Below are positions 61,901-64,000 of a stretch of DNA of 64,000 bases, piece after piece (position 1 is the first letter of the stretch; every line of letters starts with the position of its first letter). The notes beneath the pieces were generated by a model. The model did no database searches, had not been told where the DNA came from, and saw nothing but the letters and a program-made list of their open reading frames with translations. Location of the stretch: the NCBI GenBank assembly GCA_044222245.1, contig JBGANQ010000008.1:111747-175746 (forward strand), read 5' to 3'. This DNA comes from CALFML01 sp044222245 (lineage in GTDB: Bacteria; Myxococcota_A; Polyangia; Palsa-1104; JAEUJZ01). A program made the translations under genes and the position numbers.

Positions 61901-62088
61901 GCGTGGGCGCCGAGCTGCGGCGGCCGCTCGGCATCGCCATCGTCGGCGGACTGATGTTCTCGCAGCTGTTGACGCTGTTTACCACCCCGGTGGTCTACAT
62001 TACGATGGAGCGGGTGGCGCGCGCCTGGGCGCGGCTGCGCGGCCACAAGGCGGCGCCGGAGCTCAGGGATAGCTCGTCGGTGGGGTGA
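58960..62088 (+). CDS. RND efflux permease 2 (MdtC-type)
   Basis: ATG 58960 overlaps the first permease stop by 4 bases; the protein has 1042 residues. NVSEPFIRRPVATSLLAAA opens the HAE1 pattern. The proton-relay pair Asp401-Asp402 (GFVVDDAIVVTENV) and the second-half motif GIVKKNAIMMIDFALEEE are intact. The sequence is clearly a paralogue of permease 1 but lacks the Ser-rich tail. Two different permeases with one adaptor is the MdtABC layout, known in E. coli for bile salts, novobiocin and other amphiphiles; the substrate here is unknown. The last 26 bases overlap the convergent peroxidase gene. Confidence 0.95.
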   Translation: MNVSEPFIRRPVATSLLAAAILLSGMVAYTQLPVAPLPRVDFPTISVSAGLPGASPETMASAVAAPLERRLGRIAGVTEITSQSSLGATSLTLQFALERDVEAAARDVQAAINAATGDLPPNLPTRPRYQKVNPADAPVLILSLTSETLPLAQVYDAATSVLAQKISQVNGVGQVFVGGGQQPAVRVQADPEALVGVGLGLADVRAAVAAATVNQPKGSLGGGGKSVILSTNDQLTRADDYRPLIISYKNGAAVRLGDVAQVIDSVENTRNAAWSGSGRAVLIIIRRQPGANIIEVIERVKALLPNLSHAISPAVKVVVAADRSQTIRASVADVELTLLLSVFLVVLVVFLFLRSGRATTIPMVAVPLSVIGTFGVMYLLDYSLNNLSLMALTISTGFVVDDAIVVTENVARYIEQGKKPLQAALIGARQIGFTILSITVSLLAVFIPILLMEGIVGRLFREFAVTLSVAVAFSGVVSMTLTPMMCAVLLRERSGPGKRKRQGALARFLTGAADGLLAGYARGLRWVLRHQLLMLLVTVGTVALSVCLYIFIPKGLFPQQDTGMLIGISDAPQDISFPAMRDRQQRVNDVVLADPDVAHMVSFIGGMGGSAGNTGSAFIDLKPRSQRSSSADEVINRLRPKLARVEGIRLFLQARQDVNIGGRFTRTQYQYTVQAVDLTELNTWAPRLFEKLRGLPQLRDVATDQQTTGLQLQLQIDRDTAGRLGIQPQAIDDVLYDAFGQRQIATWYTQLNQYRVVLEVPPALQRGPDALSHLYVRSQDGGMVPLSAMVKVTTVRTSLSVNHQGQFPAVTLSFNTAPAVSLGQAVDAIHRAELELGLPPSIRADFQGTAQAFKASLESEPLLILAALLTVYIVLGILYESYIHPITILSTLPSAGVGALLALLACRTDFSIIALIGIILLIGIVKKNAIMMIDFALEEEREKGIGPKEAIYNAALLRFRPIMMTTMAALLGGLPLALGRGVGAELRRPLGIAIVGGLMFSQLLTLFTTPVVYITMERVARAWARLRGHKAAPELRDSSSVG

Positions 62089-63148
62089 GGCGCGAGCCGT
62101 CCTCGACGCCGCGCAGCGCCTCGAGAAAGTCGATGAGATCATCGATGTCGCTGTCGGAGAGCTCCAGCGGCTCGGCGAACGCCGGGTCGTGATTCGGATC
62201 GCGGGTCACTGCCGGGCTGCTCAGGTGCTTCAGCACGCCGCGCAGCCCGAACATACCGCCGTCATGGAAGTAGGGCGAGGTGTCGTACACGCCGCGCAGG
62301 GTCGGGGTGAGGAACTTGCCGCGATCCGCCTCGTTCCCGGTGACCAGGAAGCGCCCCTCGTCGGCCCGGACGCCGCCCGGACCCGGCGGCGAGGTGCTGA
62401 GGTTGTGGAACCCGAAGTCGGTCAGCAGCGGGCCGCTGTGGCACCCAAGGCAGCGCCCCTTGCCGCGGAACACCGCCAGCCCGCGCACTGCGGAGGCGCC
62501 CATCGCGCTGTCATCGCCGGCGTTCCAGCGGTCAAACGGCGAGTTGGTCGACCCTGCCTGGCGCACGAAGGCGGCCAGCGCTCGCCCGGCCATCCGCCAC
62601 ACCCCTTTGTCATCGAGCGTGCGCAGATCCACCCCGTAGGCCGCCTGGAACTCGGCGACATAGCCGGGCAGGTCGGTGGTCAGGCGCTGCCGCAGCTTCG
62701 CCTGGGCCGCAGGCACGTCGGCGCCGAGGTTCATGTTGGCCTCGCTGAACGGAAAGGCCATCACGTCCACCAGGTCGGTGTGCGAGCCGTCCCAGCGGAA
62801 CACCGGCGCATAGACGATGTTGAGAAACGCCAGCGTGTTGCGGGTGAGCGCCGGTCGATCCTTGGGATAGGAGCGATCCGGGATCGCCGTCACCAGGTTG
62901 TCCTGAAAGCTGGTGAGCCGCCCATGGCACGAGTCGCAAGACGAGTGGCCGCTGCCCGAGAGCCGGACATCGAAGAACAGGGTCGTCCCGAGCGCCACCT
63001 TGGCGGGCGTCGGCGGATCATCGGGCCATGCCGGCAGCGGCGGCACCGGCGGCAGCTCGGGCGCGCGCAGCCCGGCGGGCGGCGGCGCCGGGGGCGGATC
63101 GCCGCAGGCACCAAACAGGATGAGCAGGGCGCAAGCGAGCCGGCGCAT
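62063..63148 (-). CDS. Dihaem cytochrome c peroxidase / MauG-family lipoprotein
   Basis: ATG 63148 overlaps the upstream lipoprotein stop (TGATG); the protein has 361 residues. A lipoprotein signal ends in LFGAC. Two c-type haem sites are visible: C71-D-S-C74-H75 in the N-terminal domain and C233-L-G-C236-H237 in the C-terminal domain. Family segments LGTTLFFDVRLSGSG, TRNTLAFLNIVY, FRWDGSHTDL and KFLTPTLRGVYDTSPYFHDGG are all present. It would reduce peroxide or, like MauG/MbnH, oxidise a partner protein in the periplasm. The coupled lipoprotein may be that partner. The 3' end overlaps the permease gene by 26 bases. Confidence 0.92.
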   Translation of the reverse strand: MRRLACALLILFGACGDPPPAPPPAGLRAPELPPVPPLPAWPDDPPTPAKVALGTTLFFDVRLSGSGHSSCDSCHGRLTSFQDNLVTAIPDRSYPKDRPALTRNTLAFLNIVYAPVFRWDGSHTDLVDVMAFPFSEANMNLGADVPAAQAKLRQRLTTDLPGYVAEFQAAYGVDLRTLDDKGVWRMAGRALAAFVRQAGSTNSPFDRWNAGDDSAMGASAVRGLAVFRGKGRCLGCHSGPLLTDFGFHNLSTSPPGPGGVRADEGRFLVTGNEADRGKFLTPTLRGVYDTSPYFHDGGMFGLRGVLKHLSSPAVTRDPNHDPAFAEPLELSDSDIDDLIDFLEALRGVEDGSRLTPPTSYP

Positions 63149-63714
63149 CAGAACCGGATGAAGTTGAGGTTGCCCAGGTTGATCGCGGTGTCGCCGCCCT
63201 TTATGTGGAAGCGGACCGAGACGCCGGTCACCGGGGGCTCACCGGCGGGCGGCTTGCTCAGGTCGAAGGCGGCGAGGTCGCCCGGCTGCGGTCCCTTGGC
63301 GAGGTCGCCGCCAGTGACCGAGACGAACACCGCCAGCTCGAAGAAGCCGTCGGGGTAGAGCATGCCGGTGGTGATGGTGGCACTCAGGTCGGCCCCGACC
63401 ACCCCCTGCCCGGCCTCGATCGGCTTGGCGTTGGCGATCGACTTGCCGCCGGCGACGGTGGCGTAGAAGACCTTCTTGCCGATGATATCGGCGCTCGGCA
63501 CGTGGACCCGGGAGCCGTTCTGGGTGAAAAACGGCACCCCCATGCCGTCGTCCATGAAGGTCACCTTGGCGGTCAGGGCGTGCAGCGCCGGCGCCACCGC
63601 CAGATCCGGGACCGGGGTCTCGCTCGGCGGCGGATCGTCACCGCTGCAGGCGACAAGCAGGCTCACCGCGGCGGCAGCGAGGCCGCGGACCAGAGGAGAA
63701 AAAAGGGGCTTCAT
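63148..63714 (-). CDS. Lipoprotein coupled to the dihaem peroxidase, unknown function
   Basis: ATG 63714 gives 188 residues with a lipoprotein signal (lipobox LLVACSG). The mature domain is beta-rich (ALHALTAKVTFMDDGMGVPFF; FELAVFVSVTGGDL; GVSVRFHIKGGDTAINLGNLNFIRF) and reads like a jelly-roll or Ig-like fold. A dihaem MauG-like enzyme next to a small exported protein recalls MbnH/MbnP pairs, but I do not see the MbnP pattern here, so the family is unassigned. Start and stop (TGATG) show coupling to the peroxidase. Confidence 0.72.
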   Translation of the reverse strand: MKPLFSPLVRGLAAAAVSLLVACSGDDPPPSETPVPDLAVAPALHALTAKVTFMDDGMGVPFFTQNGSRVHVPSADIIGKKVFYATVAGGKSIANAKPIEAGQGVVGADLSATITTGMLYPDGFFELAVFVSVTGGDLAKGPQPGDLAAFDLSKPPAGEPPVTGVSVRFHIKGGDTAINLGNLNFIRF

Positions 63715-63765
63715 GGCCAAGCCATAACACACGTCCGGGCCCTCCGGGTAGGTATGATGGGACCG

Positions 63766-64000
63766 ATGCAAGGTCCGGTGTGCGGTCTGTTTATCGGCGG
63801 TCAGGCGCGGCGCATGGGCGGCGTGGCCAAGGGGCTGTTGCCGGCCCCGGACAGCGGCGAGCCGCTGATCCTGCGGCTGCGCCGGCACGCCGAGTCGCTC
63901 GGGCTGCGCTGCCTGCTGGTTGGCAGCGCCCCGGCCTACGCGGGGCTCGGGCTGCCGATGCTGGCCGATGCGCCGCCGGGGATCGGGCCGCTCGGCGGGC
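63766..64000 (+). CDS. mobA: Molybdenum cofactor guanylyltransferase, N-terminal fragment (3' end outside window)
   Basis: ATG 63766 (alternatives at 63754 and 63757 in frame) opens a frame still open at the window end. CGLFIGGQARRMGGVAKGLL is the nucleotide-binding loop of the MobA nucleotidyltransferase family, with the conserved GG, RMG and Lys. It is followed by a Rossmann strand (LRCLLVGSAPAY) and a GPLGG motif at the edge. MobA adds GMP to molybdopterin to make the dinucleotide form needed by enzymes such as the one at 12172. The fragment is too short to exclude a related sugar nucleotidyltransferase. Confidence 0.78.
   Translation, partial: MQGPVCGLFIGGQARRMGGVAKGLLPAPDSGEPLILRLRRHAESLGLRCLLVGSAPAYAGLGLPMLADAPPGIGPLGG

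Overview
The window looks like a chromosomal segment from a member of the Myxococcota (myxobacteria and relatives). The support is very high G+C with strong third-position bias, many lipoproteins and Cys-rich secreted proteins of unknown function, a C-terminal tail resembling the MYXO-CTERM sorting signal (gene at 36331), a haem/copper monooxygenase fusion typical of the group, sigma-54/NtrC-type regulation, and a lipoprotein toxin/immunity pair reminiscent of the SitA/SitI kin-discrimination toxins of Myxococcus. I saw no rRNA, tRNA, CRISPR array, phage or insertion sequence.

Layout. 1-9068: a methyltransferase end, a Cys-rich lipoprotein, an FAD-linked 2-hydroxyacid oxidase overlapping a four-PAS hybrid histidine kinase, a DUF1415-like protein, a PspB-like small membrane protein, a DUF898-type membrane protein built of five copies of a 54-55 residue repeat, and an unknown conserved protein. 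9696-14553: an ATP-grasp protein of the glutathionylspermidine synthase type coupled to a Tat-like exported protein, then a molybdopterin oxidoreductase. 15060-16560: a visibly AT-richer island with the toxin-like lipoprotein (reading frame broken near 15790-15835) and a coupled putative immunity gene. 16661-24709 (minus strand): glycosyltransferase, MMPL-type exporter, cobalamin-dependent methionine synthase and threonine dehydratase, probably one transcription unit. 25101-33990: housekeeping and exported enzymes (S9 peptidase, FadN-like beta-oxidation enzyme, aminotransferase, DUF1285-like protein).

34197-49861 is dominated by envelope and secreted proteins: a kelch-like lipoprotein, a MYXO-CTERM-like protein, a beta-barrel protein, a Cys-rich beta-helix protein, lipoproteins, an M36 metallopeptidase, a phosphoesterase, a TPR/membrane protein and a haem/copper monooxygenase. 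Three families of short tandem repeats lie between these genes. 49864-62088 is a divergent efflux locus. Leftward are a sensor kinase, an NtrC-type activator and a TolC-family channel. Rightward are a membrane fusion lipoprotein and two RND permeases of MdtABC type. The 337-bp spacer holds a sigma-54 -24/-12 motif facing each way and a palindrome at enhancer distance, so the activator probably controls both arms. The window ends with a dihaem peroxidase/lipoprotein pair and the start of a MobA-like gene.

Start codons were chosen from Shine-Dalgarno sequences and signal peptides, so several are shorter than the longest open frame. All family assignments come from reading the proteins and were not checked by database search.
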